From the NCBI RefSeq assembly GCF_004364555.1, contig NZ_SOAM01000002.1, positions 310,001 to 374,000 of the forward strand: DNA of 64,000 nt, written 5' to 3'. This DNA comes from Amnibacterium kyonggiense (GTDB lineage Bacteria; Actinomycetota; Actinomycetes; Actinomycetales; Microbacteriaceae). The position numbers and the translations under genes were made by a program. Below, in pieces: positions 50,103 to 58,271 of the stretch (the first letter of the stretch is position 1; each line of letters begins with the position of its first letter). The notes beneath the pieces are model-generated. The model searched no databases. It worked only from the letters and a program-made list of their open reading frames with translations, and had not been told where the DNA came from.

Positions 50103-50567
50103 TCAGCCGCGCACCCGCCGCACCCGGATCCGCGCGCGCCGGGGCGCGAGGGTCGCGAGCTCGATCCGCACGCGCTCGTCGAGGCGGCGCAGCGCGCGCG
50201 TCTCGGGCAGGAGCTCCGGCATGCGGGCCAGCGCGCGGACGAGGGCCGCGACGGTGTCGAGCCGGTCCCGCGCCTCGTCGACGGGGCGCGGCCGGTACAG
50301 CGGCTCGGTCAGGAACCGCTGGAGGACGGCCGGCAGCGCGGTCAGCGGCAGGACCCGTGCGACGGCGGCGACCGGCTCGAGCTGCCGCTCGGCGTGGAGG
50401 AGCACGCGGTCGTCGGGGTCGAGGACCTCCGGCCCGGTCAGCTCGACCGCGAGCCGCAGGTCGGACTCCGCCCGATCGATGCGGTCGAGTCGGACGCCGA
50501 AGGCGCCGCGTCGGCGGTCGGCGAAGAAGTCGGCGAGGAACGGGTCCGCGGTGGGGAGGGCGCGCAC
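50103..50567 (-). CDS. unnamed family with HAERQ motif (copy 1)
   Basis: Product of 154 residues, helical and rich in Arg, no known domain. It shares with the product of 51967-52443 the block DFFADRRRGA-x-G-x-RL-x-x-IDR, then LR-x-AVE-x-T, DD-x-x-VL-x-HAERQ and AVARV-x-P, so the two are clear paralogues. The GTG at 50567 has GGGAG upstream. It is divergent from pdxH, 69 nt away. No function can be named; the conserved HAERQ and DRRRG might form a site for a nucleotide or acidic partner, which is speculation. Confidence 0.65.
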   Translation of the reverse strand: MRALPTADPFLADFFADRRRGAFGVRLDRIDRAESDLRLAVELTGPEVLDPDDRVLLHAERQLEPVAAVARVLPLTALPAVLQRFLTEPLYRPRPVDEARDRLDTVAALVRALARMPELLPETRALRRLDERVRIELATLAPRRARIRVRRVRG

Positions 50568-50636
50568 GGCTCGAATGCTCCCGGTCCTGCCCGGGAATCC
50601 CCTGAACGGGGGTGTCGGGAGGACGAGGATGGATCC

Positions 50637-51272
50637 GTGCGCTCCTTCGCCCGGCACGACGATTACGACCGCTCCGCGCTGCCCGACGGCTCGCTCGACC
50701 CGGACCCCGTGCAGCAGTTCCGATCCTGGCTCGCGGACGCCGAGACGGCCGGCCTGCCGGAGCCGAACGCGATGGTGCTGTCGACCGTCGACGCGACCGG
50801 TCCGACCTCCCGGACGGTGCTGCTGAAGGGCCTGATCGACGGCCGGTTCGAACTCGTGACGAACTCGGGCTCGAGGAAGGGCGCGGCGCTGCGGCGGGAC
50901 GGCCGGGTCGCGCTGCTGTTCCCCTGGTACGCGCTGCAGCGGCAGGTGCTCGTCGACGGCGACGCCGCGCCGGCCCCCGAGGCCACGAGCGACGACTACT
51001 GGGCGACCCGGCCCCGCGGCAGCAGGATCGGGGCGTGGGCCAGCCGGCAGTCCGCGCCGATCCCGGACCGGGCGGCGCTCGACGCGGCGGTCGCCGCGAC
51101 CGAGGAGCGGTTCGCCGGGGTCGAGGACGTGCCGCGGCCGTCGTTCTGGGGCGCGTGGCTGATCACGCCGCGCCGCATCGAGTTCTGGCAGGGGCGGCCG
51201 TCGCGCGTGCACGACCGGCTCGTGTACCTGCCCGACGGCGACGGCTGGCGGATCGAGCGCCTGCAGCCGTGA
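50637..51272 (+). CDS. pdxH: pyridoxamine 5'-phosphate oxidase
   Basis: Product of 211 residues, the FMN enzyme making pyridoxal 5'-phosphate. Seen: DPDPVQQFRSWLADAETAGL, NAMVLSTVDATGPTSRTVLLKG (FMN phosphate site), GSRKGAALRRDGRVALLFPW, YWATRPRGSRIGAWASRQS and at the C-terminus WLITPRRIEFWQG-RPSRVHDR (PLP site). GTG start 50637 with GAGG 8 nt upstream. Its stop TGA is contained in a GTGA that could begin the broken small ORF described in the findings. Confidence 0.94.
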   Translation: MRSFARHDDYDRSALPDGSLDPDPVQQFRSWLADAETAGLPEPNAMVLSTVDATGPTSRTVLLKGLIDGRFELVTNSGSRKGAALRRDGRVALLFPWYALQRQVLVDGDAAPAPEATSDDYWATRPRGSRIGAWASRQSAPIPDRAALDAAVAATEERFAGVEDVPRPSFWGAWLITPRRIEFWQGRPSRVHDRLVYLPDGDGWRIERLQP

Positions 51273-51420
51273 CCGACGAGGAGGAGCTCCGCCGGACCGA
51301 CCGGGCCGTCGCGCGCGGGCGGCATCGACGCCCGCTCTCTCAGCCCGTCGCAAGCGGACGCGAAGCGGATCACGGGCGGGTCGGCAGCGGCCGCCGAGGC
51401 GGTGCGGCGAGGGTGGCGGC

Positions 51421-51555
51421 ATGCACGTCGAGCTCCAGGACCGCGTCCCGCGTCACGAGACGGCGGAGCAGCGGTGCCCGGTCGACGGCATGCCGCTGTA
51501 CGCGACGATCGTCGGGCCCCGCTGCCCGGTCTGCGGCGCCGCCTCCGTGCGCTGA
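51421..51555 (+). CDS. 44-residue zinc-ribbon protein
   Basis: Short ATG-to-TGA frame whose product contains RCPVDGMPLYATIVG-PRCPVCG, two CPx(x)G knuckles (CPVDG and CPVCG) spaced 15 residues apart, as in rubredoxin-like zinc ribbons, though the first knuckle has only one Cys. The N-terminal part, MHVELQDRVPRHETAEQ, is hydrophilic. GAGGGTGG upstream may serve as ribosome site. The next gene begins 18 nt later. Because of its size I cannot rule out chance, but the knuckle spacing and codon use favour a real gene. Confidence 0.6.
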   Translation: MHVELQDRVPRHETAEQRCPVDGMPLYATIVGPRCPVCGAASVR

Positions 51556-51573
51556 CCCGTCAGACTGGGCGGA

Positions 51574-51963
51574 ATGACGCCCGACGAGCTGCGCTGGTGG
51601 TTCGAGGACTGGCTCGACGCCTGCAACCGGCACGATCTCGACCGACTCCGCGAGCTGCTGGCACCGGACGTGCGCCGCGCGGGCGCACCGGGCGGGGCCG
51701 ACGCGTGGCTGCGCGACCTCGAGGACCTCCTGCGGGCGTTCCCCGACTACCGGTGGAAGCGCATCGCGCTCGTGGTCGAGGACGACCGGATCGCCGCGCA
51801 CCTCAGGACGCGCGGGACGCACCGCGGCGAGTTCCGGGGCGTCCGCCCGACCGGCCGGCACGTCGGCGTCGCCGCGTTCGGCTTCTTCCGCGTCGTGCGC
51901 GGCAGGGTCACCGAGTTCGCGGGGTCGGACGACGACGCGGGGCTGCTCGCCCAGCTCGCCTGA
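51574..51963 (+). CDS. SnoaL/NTF2-like protein
   Basis: Product of 129 residues with the cone-shaped NTF2-like fold of SnoaL polyketide cyclases: WFEDWLDACNRHDLDRLREL, LRAFPDYRWKRIALVVEDDR, GVRPTGRHVGVAAFGFFRVV and GRVTEFAGSDDDAGLLAQL. The group includes cyclases, isomerases and many uncharacterised proteins. CAGACT lies 7 nt before ATG, leaderless type. Convergent with the second HAERQ-family gene, 3 nt apart. Confidence 0.83.
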   Translation: MTPDELRWWFEDWLDACNRHDLDRLRELLAPDVRRAGAPGGADAWLRDLEDLLRAFPDYRWKRIALVVEDDRIAAHLRTRGTHRGEFRGVRPTGRHVGVAAFGFFRVVRGRVTEFAGSDDDAGLLAQLA

Positions 51964-51966
51964 CGG

Positions 51967-52443
51967 TCAGCGCAGGCCGAGGGCGTCGAGCAGGCGACGG
52001 CGCACCGGCCGCTGCGTCACGGCGGCGCAGCCCGCGAGGGCGAGCTCGATCCGGTGCGTCGCGGGCAGCACGTCGAGGTGGCGCAGCTCGCGGGCGAGGT
52101 GCCGGGTGAGCGCGGCGCAGGTGTCGAGCTCGAGGCGGCGTGCGGCGCCCCGCGCGGGACGGATCTCGAGGTGTGCGAGGTGCGCCTCGAGCACCAGGAG
52201 CAGCCCGGCGGCGGGCATGACGCGGGCGACCGCGCCCTCGACGCCGAACTGCCGCTCGGCGTGCACGAGCACCTGCTCGTCGTCGGTCAGGACGAGCTCC
52301 GCGGTGCGCTCGACGGCGGTGCGCAGCGCGCGCTCGACGCGGTCGATGCCGGCGAGCCGGTGCCCGCTCGCGCCCCGCCTGCGGTCGGCGAAGAAGTCGT
52401 CGAGGGACTCGGCGGCGGAGAGGGAGCGCGGCATGCCCGCCAT
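51967..52443 (-). CDS. unnamed family with HAERQ motif (copy 2)
   Basis: Product of 158 residues (155 if the ATG at 52434 is used), paralogue of 50103-50567: SLDDFFADRRRGASGHRL, GIDRVERALRTAVERT, DDEQVLVHAERQ, GAVARVMPAAGLLLVLEAHL. Both copies are on the minus strand and enclose pdxH, the zinc-ribbon ORF and the SnoaL gene. No membrane span, signal peptide or known catalytic motif is seen. Confidence 0.65.
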   Translation of the reverse strand: MAGMPRSLSAAESLDDFFADRRRGASGHRLAGIDRVERALRTAVERTAELVLTDDEQVLVHAERQFGVEGAVARVMPAAGLLLVLEAHLAHLEIRPARGAARRLELDTCAALTRHLARELRHLDVLPATHRIELALAGCAAVTQRPVRRRLLDALGLR

Positions 52444-52534
52444 CCTGGCGTATCCCCCGCCCGGGGGTCACGCCACGATCCGATCACGAACGGGGGGCAT
52501 AGCGTTGACGGAGGGCGTGGAGGAGGGACGGACG

Positions 52535-53287
52535 ATGGCACGGCTGGACGGCACGACGGCGCTGGTGACCGGCGCGAGCAGCGGCATCGGGGAGGCGACG
52601 GCCGTCGCGCTGGCGGCCGAGGGCGCCCGGCTCGTGCTCGTCGCCCGGCGCCGCGACCGGCTCGAGGTGCTCGCCGCGCGGATCGGCGGCGACGCGGTGG
52701 TCGTCGAGGCCGACGTCACCGATCCGGCGCAGGCCGCGGCCGCCGTCGAGCGCGCGGTCGCCGAGACCGGTCGCCTCGACGTCGTCGTGAACAACGCCGG
52801 CGTGATGCTGCTCGGGCCCGCCGTGGAGGCGCCGCTCGAGGAGTGGGACCGGATGGTCGCCGTCAACGTGCAGGCCGTGCTGCACGTCACCCACGCCACG
52901 CTCCCCCACCTGCTCGAGGCGGCGGGGACGGCCCCGCGCGGCGTGAGCGACCTCGTGACCATCAGCAGCACCGCCGGTCGCGCCGCCCGCTCCGGGTCCG
53001 GGGTCTACAACCTGACCAAGTTCGGCGTCGGCGCGTTCGCCGAGGCGCTGCGGCAGGAGGTGACGCGGCGGCACCTCCGGGTCGGTCTCGTGGAGCCGGG
53101 CGCGACCGCGACCGAGCTGCGCAGCCACCTCCGGGAGCCGCAGCGGACGGCGCAGGAGGAGCGCTTCCGCACGATGGAGCCGCTGCAGGCGACGGACGTC
53201 GCCGAGGCGGTCGTCTACATGGTCACCCGCGACCGCCGCACCGCGATCAGCGAGATCACGATCCGGCCGACCGAGCAGGAGAGCTAG
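52535..53287 (+). CDS. classical short-chain dehydrogenase/reductase
   Basis: Product of 250 residues with all SDR motifs: ALVTGASSGIGEATAVAL (cofactor), VVVNNAGVMLLG, VTISSTAGRAARSGSGVYNLTKFGV (Ser, Tyr and Lys with the usual Y-x-x-x-K), and LVEPGATATEL. LVLVARRRDRL after beta-2 points to NADPH. It resembles oxidoreductases of the YdfG/serine-dehydrogenase type; substrate unknown. AGGAGGG stands upstream of ATG 52535. It overlaps the end of the DUF6882 gene by 4 nt. Confidence 0.9.
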   Translation: MARLDGTTALVTGASSGIGEATAVALAAEGARLVLVARRRDRLEVLAARIGGDAVVVEADVTDPAQAAAAVERAVAETGRLDVVVNNAGVMLLGPAVEAPLEEWDRMVAVNVQAVLHVTHATLPHLLEAAGTAPRGVSDLVTISSTAGRAARSGSGVYNLTKFGVGAFAEALRQEVTRRHLRVGLVEPGATATELRSHLREPQRTAQEERFRTMEPLQATDVAEAVVYMVTRDRRTAISEITIRPTEQES

Positions 53288-54138
53288 CGGCCGAGCAGCC
53301 GCTGCAGCAGCCCGCGGCGCGTCGGGCGCTCGGTCGCGGGCTCGACCTCGACCTCCGGCTCGGCCGCCACGGGCGCGGGTGGGGGCTCGGGCTCCGGCCG
53401 GGTCGCGACGGACTCGACGTCGGGCTCCACGATCGGCGCGGCTGCCGCCGTCGACGCCCGCAGCCGCCGGCCGAGCCCGGCGATCCGGCCGCCGGCGTCG
53501 TAGCGGACCTGCAGCGCGCCGTCCGAGAGGTTCAGCTGGTCGACATCCTCCGCGACCCGCTCGATCCCCGCGCCGCGCTGCTGCGCCCACGCGGTCAGCG
53601 CACGCCGATGGTCGCCCGCACCGCCGCCGGCCAGCGCGCTGGTCACGACGCCCACCGCACGGGCCACCGTCGGCGCGGGCAGCCCGAGTCCCGGGTCGTC
53701 GAGGAGCAGCCAGGCCCGCGTCGCGCCGTTGCCCGTCGCCGCGACGTGGTGCGCGGTCAGCCCCGTCAGCGCCTTCACCGCGTCGACGAGCCGCTCCGGC
53801 AGGCCGTCCTCGAGCGCCAGCGACGGGGTCGTGAGCTCCGGGATCGCGTACCGCCGCCCGAGGTCGCGCACCCGCTCGCTCTGCCGCACGAACGCGGGCG
53901 GGAAGCCGCTGGGGTTCTCCCAGCCCCACAGCCAGCTGCCGTCGTCGGGCGAGGCCGTGCCCACGAGGTGGGCGCGGAGCCGGTGCTCGCCTCCGTCGTC
54001 GTCCGTCAGCACGAGGGCGGCCGTGGCGGGGTCGACGCGCCAGCGATCGAGCCGGACGGTGCCCGCGAGGTGCGCCTGGTGCTCCCGCGACACGAAGGCA
54101 CCGGCGTCCGAGAGGGCGGCGAGATCGACGTCGGTCAT
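53284..54138 (-). CDS. DUF6882-like hypothetical protein
   Basis: Product of 284 residues. The first 170 residues resemble DUF6882: VDPATAALVLTDDDGGEHRL, LVGTASPDDGSWLWGWENPSG, SERVRDLGRRYAIPELTTP. The middle is Ala/Arg-rich, and the last 60 residues are low complexity with Pro/Glu/Val, ending TRRGLLQRLLGR. Role unknown. TAGCGT lies 8 nt before ATG. Convergent with the SDR gene. Confidence 0.7.
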   Translation of the reverse strand: MTDVDLAALSDAGAFVSREHQAHLAGTVRLDRWRVDPATAALVLTDDDGGEHRLRAHLVGTASPDDGSWLWGWENPSGFPPAFVRQSERVRDLGRRYAIPELTTPSLALEDGLPERLVDAVKALTGLTAHHVAATGNGATRAWLLLDDPGLGLPAPTVARAVGVVTSALAGGGAGDHRRALTAWAQQRGAGIERVAEDVDQLNLSDGALQVRYDAGGRIAGLGRRLRASTAAAAPIVEPDVESVATRPEPEPPPAPVAAEPEVEVEPATERPTRRGLLQRLLGR

Positions 54139-54172
54139 CGCCGACGACGCTACGTCAGGAGGACGTCGTCGG

Positions 54173-55018
54173 TCAGACGGCGAAGCGCGCGCCGGCGATC
54201 ACGCCGAGCAGCCGCATCCGCTCGACCGCCTCCGGTCCGCGCGGCGTGAGGACGAGCAGCGTCTGCGCCTGGTCCTCGGTGAACAACGCCTGGCAGTCGA
54301 CGTCGACCCGCCCGACCTCCGGGTGGACGAGCGTCTTGCTGTCCTCGAACCGGCGGCGCACCTCGTGCAGCGCCCACAGCTCCCGGAACTCGGCGCTGCG
54401 CTCGAGGAGGTCGTCGAGGATCGCCTGACCGCGGGCGCCCGCGGTCATCGCCGCGCGCAGCTGGGCGACTTGGAGGCGGCTCTGCAGGGCGCGGCCCTCC
54501 TCCGGGTAGTGCAGCCGCTCGGCGGGATCGGTGAACCAGCGGTGGATCGCGCTCCGCGCGAGCCCGCTGTGCGCCTGCCCGTCGCCCAGCAGCGCGACCG
54601 CGAGCCGGTTCTGGGCGAGCGTCTCCCCCAGGTCGGACAGCACGAGCGCCGCCGCGTCGTCGAGCCGGTCGAGCACCCGCAGCAGGGGCGGCGCGACGTG
54701 GTCGCGGCGCAGGACGCGGGGCGGCGCCGTATGCCCCGCGAGGCGGAACAGGTGGTCGCGCTCGTCGAGCGTGAGCCGGAGGCCGCGGGCCAGCGCGAGC
54801 AGCATCTGCTCCGACGGCTGCGGGCCGCGCTGCTGCTCGAGCCGGGTCAGGTAGTCGGCCGACATCCCGACGAGGGACGCGACCTCCTCGCGGCGCAGGC
54901 CGGGCGTGCGGCGGCGCACCCCGTCCGGCAGGCCGACGTCCGCGGGCGTCAGCGACTCGCGGTGCCGGCGCAGGAAGTCGGCGAGCTGGGCGCGGTCCAC
55001 CCTCCGATGGTGGCGCAT
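54173..55018 (-). CDS. XRE-family HTH regulator with MmyB-like ligand domain
   Basis: Product of 281 residues: N-terminal helix-turn-helix (about 10-85) with QLADFLRRHRESLTPADVGL, RRTPGLRREEVASLVGMSAD and YLTRLEQQRGPQPSEQML, then an MmyB-like domain (about 105-270) with WFTDPAERLHYPEEGRALQS and KTLVHPEVGRVDVDCQALF. The group is known for lying divergent from oxidoreductase genes that it controls; here an SDR gene starts 120 bp away. A fatty-acid-like ligand is known for MmyB. A GTG at 55000 is a possible later start. Confidence 0.87.
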   Translation of the reverse strand: MRHHRRVDRAQLADFLRRHRESLTPADVGLPDGVRRRTPGLRREEVASLVGMSADYLTRLEQQRGPQPSEQMLLALARGLRLTLDERDHLFRLAGHTAPPRVLRRDHVAPPLLRVLDRLDDAAALVLSDLGETLAQNRLAVALLGDGQAHSGLARSAIHRWFTDPAERLHYPEEGRALQSRLQVAQLRAAMTAGARGQAILDDLLERSAEFRELWALHEVRRRFEDSKTLVHPEVGRVDVDCQALFTEDQAQTLLVLTPRGPEAVERMRLLGVIAGARFAV

Positions 55019-55138
55019 CGATCGGGCGCCGGAGGCGCTCAAGGTGGGATCGCCGGTCCCCCGACGAGCGCTCCGTTCCGCGTCGGGGCCGCCGGGCGCA
55101 GAGTCGACGCCGCACGGATCGAACGAACGGAGGCGCAC

Positions 55139-55885
55139 ATGCGCAGCACGGGCAACACCATCTTCCTGCCGGGCGGCACCAGCGGGCTCGGTCGCGGCCT
55201 CGCCGAGCGGTTCGCCGCACGCGGCGACCGGGTGATCATCGGCGGCCGCAGGCAGGAGCTGCTCGACCAGATCGCGGCGAGCAGCGACCGCATCGAGGCC
55301 GTCCGCATCGACACGAGCGACGCCGCGTCCATCCGCGACGTCTCGGCCGAGGTGCAGGAGCGGTTCCCGGAGACGGACGCGCTCCTGGCGATGGCGGGCA
55401 TCATGCGGCCCGAGGACGTGACGACCGGCGGGTTCCTCGCCGACGCGGAGGCGACGGTCACCACGAACCTCCTCGGCCCGATCCGGCTCTGGGCCGCGTG
55501 GGCCGATTTCCTCACCGCGAAGGAGGAGGCGACGCTCATCACGGTGTCGTCCGGCCTCGCCTTCACCCCGCTCGCGCTCACGCCGACCTACGACGCGACG
55601 AAGTCCGGCGTGCACGCGCTGTCCGACGCCTGGCGGCTGCAGCTCGCCGGCACCGGGGTGCAGGTGATCGAGCTCGTGCCGCCGGCGGTCCGGACCGACC
55701 TCATGCCCGGCCCGAACGACGCGAACGCGATGCCGCTCGAGGAGTACCTCGACGAGACGGTCCGCCTGCTCGAGGAGCAGCCGGAGGCCCGCGAGATCCT
55801 CGTGCAGCGGGTGCAGCGGCTCCGGTTCTCCGAGCGGGACGGCGACCGCGACGAGCTGATGGCGGTGCTGGCCGGCAGCCACTGA
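55139..55885 (+). CDS. SDR oxidoreductase, likely target of the divergent HTH regulator
   Basis: Product of 248 residues: IFLPGGTSGLGRGLAERFAA (cofactor), LAMAGIMRPEDVT in place of NNAG, LITVSSGLAFTPLALTPTYDATKSGV (Ser, Tyr, Lys with Y-x-x-x-K) and ELVPPAVRTDL. It is like the DltE-related SDRs. ATG 55139 has GGAGG upstream. Its place opposite the MmyB-like regulator is a repeated arrangement in actinobacteria, so control by that protein is likely. Substrate unknown. Confidence 0.87.
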   Translation: MRSTGNTIFLPGGTSGLGRGLAERFAARGDRVIIGGRRQELLDQIAASSDRIEAVRIDTSDAASIRDVSAEVQERFPETDALLAMAGIMRPEDVTTGGFLADAEATVTTNLLGPIRLWAAWADFLTAKEEATLITVSSGLAFTPLALTPTYDATKSGVHALSDAWRLQLAGTGVQVIELVPPAVRTDLMPGPNDANAMPLEEYLDETVRLLEEQPEAREILVQRVQRLRFSERDGDRDELMAVLAGSH

Positions 55886-55896
55886 GCCATCCGCGA

Positions 55897-56739
55897 TCAC
55901 GCCCTGTCGACGGCCTCCCGGATCAGGTCGGCGACGAGGGCGGGGCGCTCGAGCGACGGGAGGTGCGCGACCCCCTCGAGCACCCGCGCCTCCGCGTTCG
56001 CGAGACGCTGCGCGGTCAGCTCGTAGAACGGCAGGTCCGGCGGCAGGTCGAGATCGCCCCACGTCGCGAGCACCGGGGTGCGGACCTCGCCGAGGCGGTG
56101 CCAGGTGTCGAGGTCCGCGGCCCCGGCGCCGCCCTGCGTGCCGGCCGTCAGGATGCGGCGGTTCATCTCCGCCGCGAGCTCGCGGGTCGCACCGCCGACG
56201 CGGCCCTCCGGCGAGGTCGGGCCGTCCAGCCAGAGGTGCAGCTCGAGCCGCACCGCCTCCTCGACGTCGTGCGCCTGCTCCGCCCGCTCGAGCGCGCCGA
56301 GGATCGGCCCGGTTGCGTCGTCGACCGTCCACGCGATCGGCTCGCCCTCGTCCGTCATGCCGGTCACCGCGGCGCCGATGAGCAGCACGGACGCGACCCG
56401 CTCGGGCGCCGTGAGGGCGAGGTCGAGCGCGAGCGCGCCGCCCATCGAGTTCCCGACGACGACGGCGCGCTCCGCGCCGGCCGCGTCGAGCACGGCGACG
56501 AGGTCCTCCAGGTGGGTGAAGCCCTCCGGGCCGCCCGGCGTCTCCCCGTACCCGCGGCGGTCGACCGCGATCAGGTCGAGCGGGTCGTCCTCCAGCTCAT
56601 CGATCACACCGAGCCAGGACCGGCGGTCGGTCACGCCGGAGTGGAGCAGGACGACGGGCGTCCCGCCGGGGACACGGCGTCGGACCCCCGCGAGCACGGA
56701 GCCGTCGGGGCGGGGGACGTCGAAGCGTTCGATCGGCAT
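55897..56739 (-). CDS. alpha/beta hydrolase
   Basis: Product of 280 residues: VVLLHSGVTDRRSW, IAVDRRGYGETPGG, AVVVGNSMGGALALDLAL (nucleophile Ser in G-N-S-M-G), TPVLATWGDLDLPPDL (Asp) and LEGVAHLPSLERP (His). The family includes esterases and enol-lactone hydrolases; substrate unknown. ATG 56739 is preferred over an upstream frame because CAGCGT lies exactly 6 nt ahead, a leaderless-type promoter. Confidence 0.87.
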   Translation of the reverse strand: MPIERFDVPRPDGSVLAGVRRRVPGGTPVVLLHSGVTDRRSWLGVIDELEDDPLDLIAVDRRGYGETPGGPEGFTHLEDLVAVLDAAGAERAVVVGNSMGGALALDLALTAPERVASVLLIGAAVTGMTDEGEPIAWTVDDATGPILGALERAEQAHDVEEAVRLELHLWLDGPTSPEGRVGGATRELAAEMNRRILTAGTQGGAGAADLDTWHRLGEVRTPVLATWGDLDLPPDLPFYELTAQRLANAEARVLEGVAHLPSLERPALVADLIREAVDRA

Positions 56740-56897
56740 GCGTGGACGCTGCCACCGGCCGCCGACAGCCCGCAACGGCCGGCCGCAGCGGATCGATGCG
56801 TGCACGCGGAGGCGGTTCCTGTGCACGGGCGTCGTGACGACACGGCAGGATGTCCGACGCCCCCGCGGGGGCCTGGACCGATCGGGGAGGACCTGCT

Positions 56898-58271
56898 GTG
56901 GGTGGACCGACGCTGTTCCTGCTGCACGGGCTCGGCCTGAGCAGCAGGTCCTGGGACGGCGTCGTCGCCGCGCTCGGCGCGGGCGTCGAGGTCGTCGCCC
57001 TCGACCTGCCCGGGCACGGCGAGCACGCCGCGTCCTCCGCGATCACGCTGCAGGAGAGCGCCGAGTGGGTCGCCGCACGGATCCGCGAGCGCGAGCCGGA
57101 CGAGTGGCTCGTCGCCGGACACAGCATGGGCGGAAAGATCGCGGCCCTCGTCACGGCCTGGGGTGAGCGCGGCGAGCACGGCCTGATCCCGCCGACCGGC
57201 CTGGTCCTCGTCGACGCCTCGACGCCCTCCCCGGAGCCGATGTCCGAGCAGCGCCGCACGGCGATGGAGGCGTGGTGGGCCGATGGCACGATCTCGGAGG
57301 CCGACGCCGCCGCGTACATCGCCGCGAACCTCGCCGGCCCCGCGGTGCCGGAGGGCGTGCGCGCGACCGCGATCGCCGACGTGCGCCGGACGAGCCGCAC
57401 CGCGTGGCTCGAATGGCTGCGGCGCGGCAGCCTCGAGGACCGCTCGGCCGACGTCGGCGTCCTCCGGACCCCCGCCGTCGTCATCGTCGGAGCGGAGGAC
57501 CCGGACCTCGGCGCGCCGAACCAGGAGCGGCTCACGCTCCCGCACGTCCCCGGCGCCCCGGTGCACGAGGTGGACGGCGCCGGCCACGACGCGCTGCTCG
57601 AGCAGCCCGCCGAGGTGGCGCGGTTCATCGCGGGCCACGTCCGCGAGGTCGCCGGCCGCGCGCCGCTGCCGGGCGCCTTCGCACGGCTGATCGCCTCCGA
57701 CCGCGTCTCCGCGCGCACGCGGCGCGTGATGCTCGCGCGGCTCGGCGAGCCGGGCGACGCGCCCCGGGCCCTGACCCCGGCGCAGCGCAGCCTGCTCGGC
57801 GCGGTGCTCGCGCGCGTCCTCCCGCAGCGGGGCGTCCACCTCGACCTCGCGGGCCGCATCGACGCGGCGCTCGCGACCGGGGGCGGCGACGGCTGGCGGT
57901 ACGCGGAGCTGCCGCCCGACGCGGAGGCGTGGCGGCGCGGCCTCGACACGATCGCGGGCGAGGTGCCCGACTTCGGCGTGCTCGACGCCGCCGCGCAGGA
58001 CGCCGTGCTCGACCGGATCGACGCGGGTGCGCTCGGCTCCGACGCCGAGGGCCGGCTCACCGCGGATCGGATGACGCTGTGGCTCCGCGACGTGCAGGCC
58101 GAGGCGGTGCGGACGTGGCTCGCCCACCCCGCCGCCCAGGCGTGGATCCGGTACGACGGGTTCGCCGACGGCGGGGACAACGAGCGGAAGCAGGGTTTCA
58201 CCACGACCCACGCGGGCGAGTGGGAGGCGTGGCAGCGCGACTGGCGCACCGGGAAGGAGCTGCAGGCGTGA
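56898..58271 (+). CDS. fusion of an alpha/beta hydrolase and a gluconate-2-dehydrogenase subunit-3-like domain
   Basis: Product of 457 residues. N-terminal hydrolase (about 1-255): LFLLHGLGLSSRSWDG, VVALDLPGHGEHA, LVAGHSMGGKIAALV (Ser), VVIVGAEDPDLG (Asp), VDGAGHDALLEQP (His). C-terminal domain (about 290-440) is the helical partner subunit of FAD dehydrogenases: LTPAQRSLLGAVLARVLPQ, LDTIAGEVPDFGVLDAAAQD, RTWLAHPAAQAWIRYDGFAD. The GTG at 56898 has GGGAGG 7 nt upstream; ATG 56850 is possible. It overlaps the next gene by 4 nt, which encodes the expected dehydrogenase. Confidence 0.83.
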   Translation: MGGPTLFLLHGLGLSSRSWDGVVAALGAGVEVVALDLPGHGEHAASSAITLQESAEWVAARIREREPDEWLVAGHSMGGKIAALVTAWGERGEHGLIPPTGLVLVDASTPSPEPMSEQRRTAMEAWWADGTISEADAAAYIAANLAGPAVPEGVRATAIADVRRTSRTAWLEWLRRGSLEDRSADVGVLRTPAVVIVGAEDPDLGAPNQERLTLPHVPGAPVHEVDGAGHDALLEQPAEVARFIAGHVREVAGRAPLPGAFARLIASDRVSARTRRVMLARLGEPGDAPRALTPAQRSLLGAVLARVLPQRGVHLDLAGRIDAALATGGGDGWRYAELPPDAEAWRRGLDTIAGEVPDFGVLDAAAQDAVLDRIDAGALGSDAEGRLTADRMTLWLRDVQAEAVRTWLAHPAAQAWIRYDGFADGGDNERKQGFTTTHAGEWEAWQRDWRTGKELQA

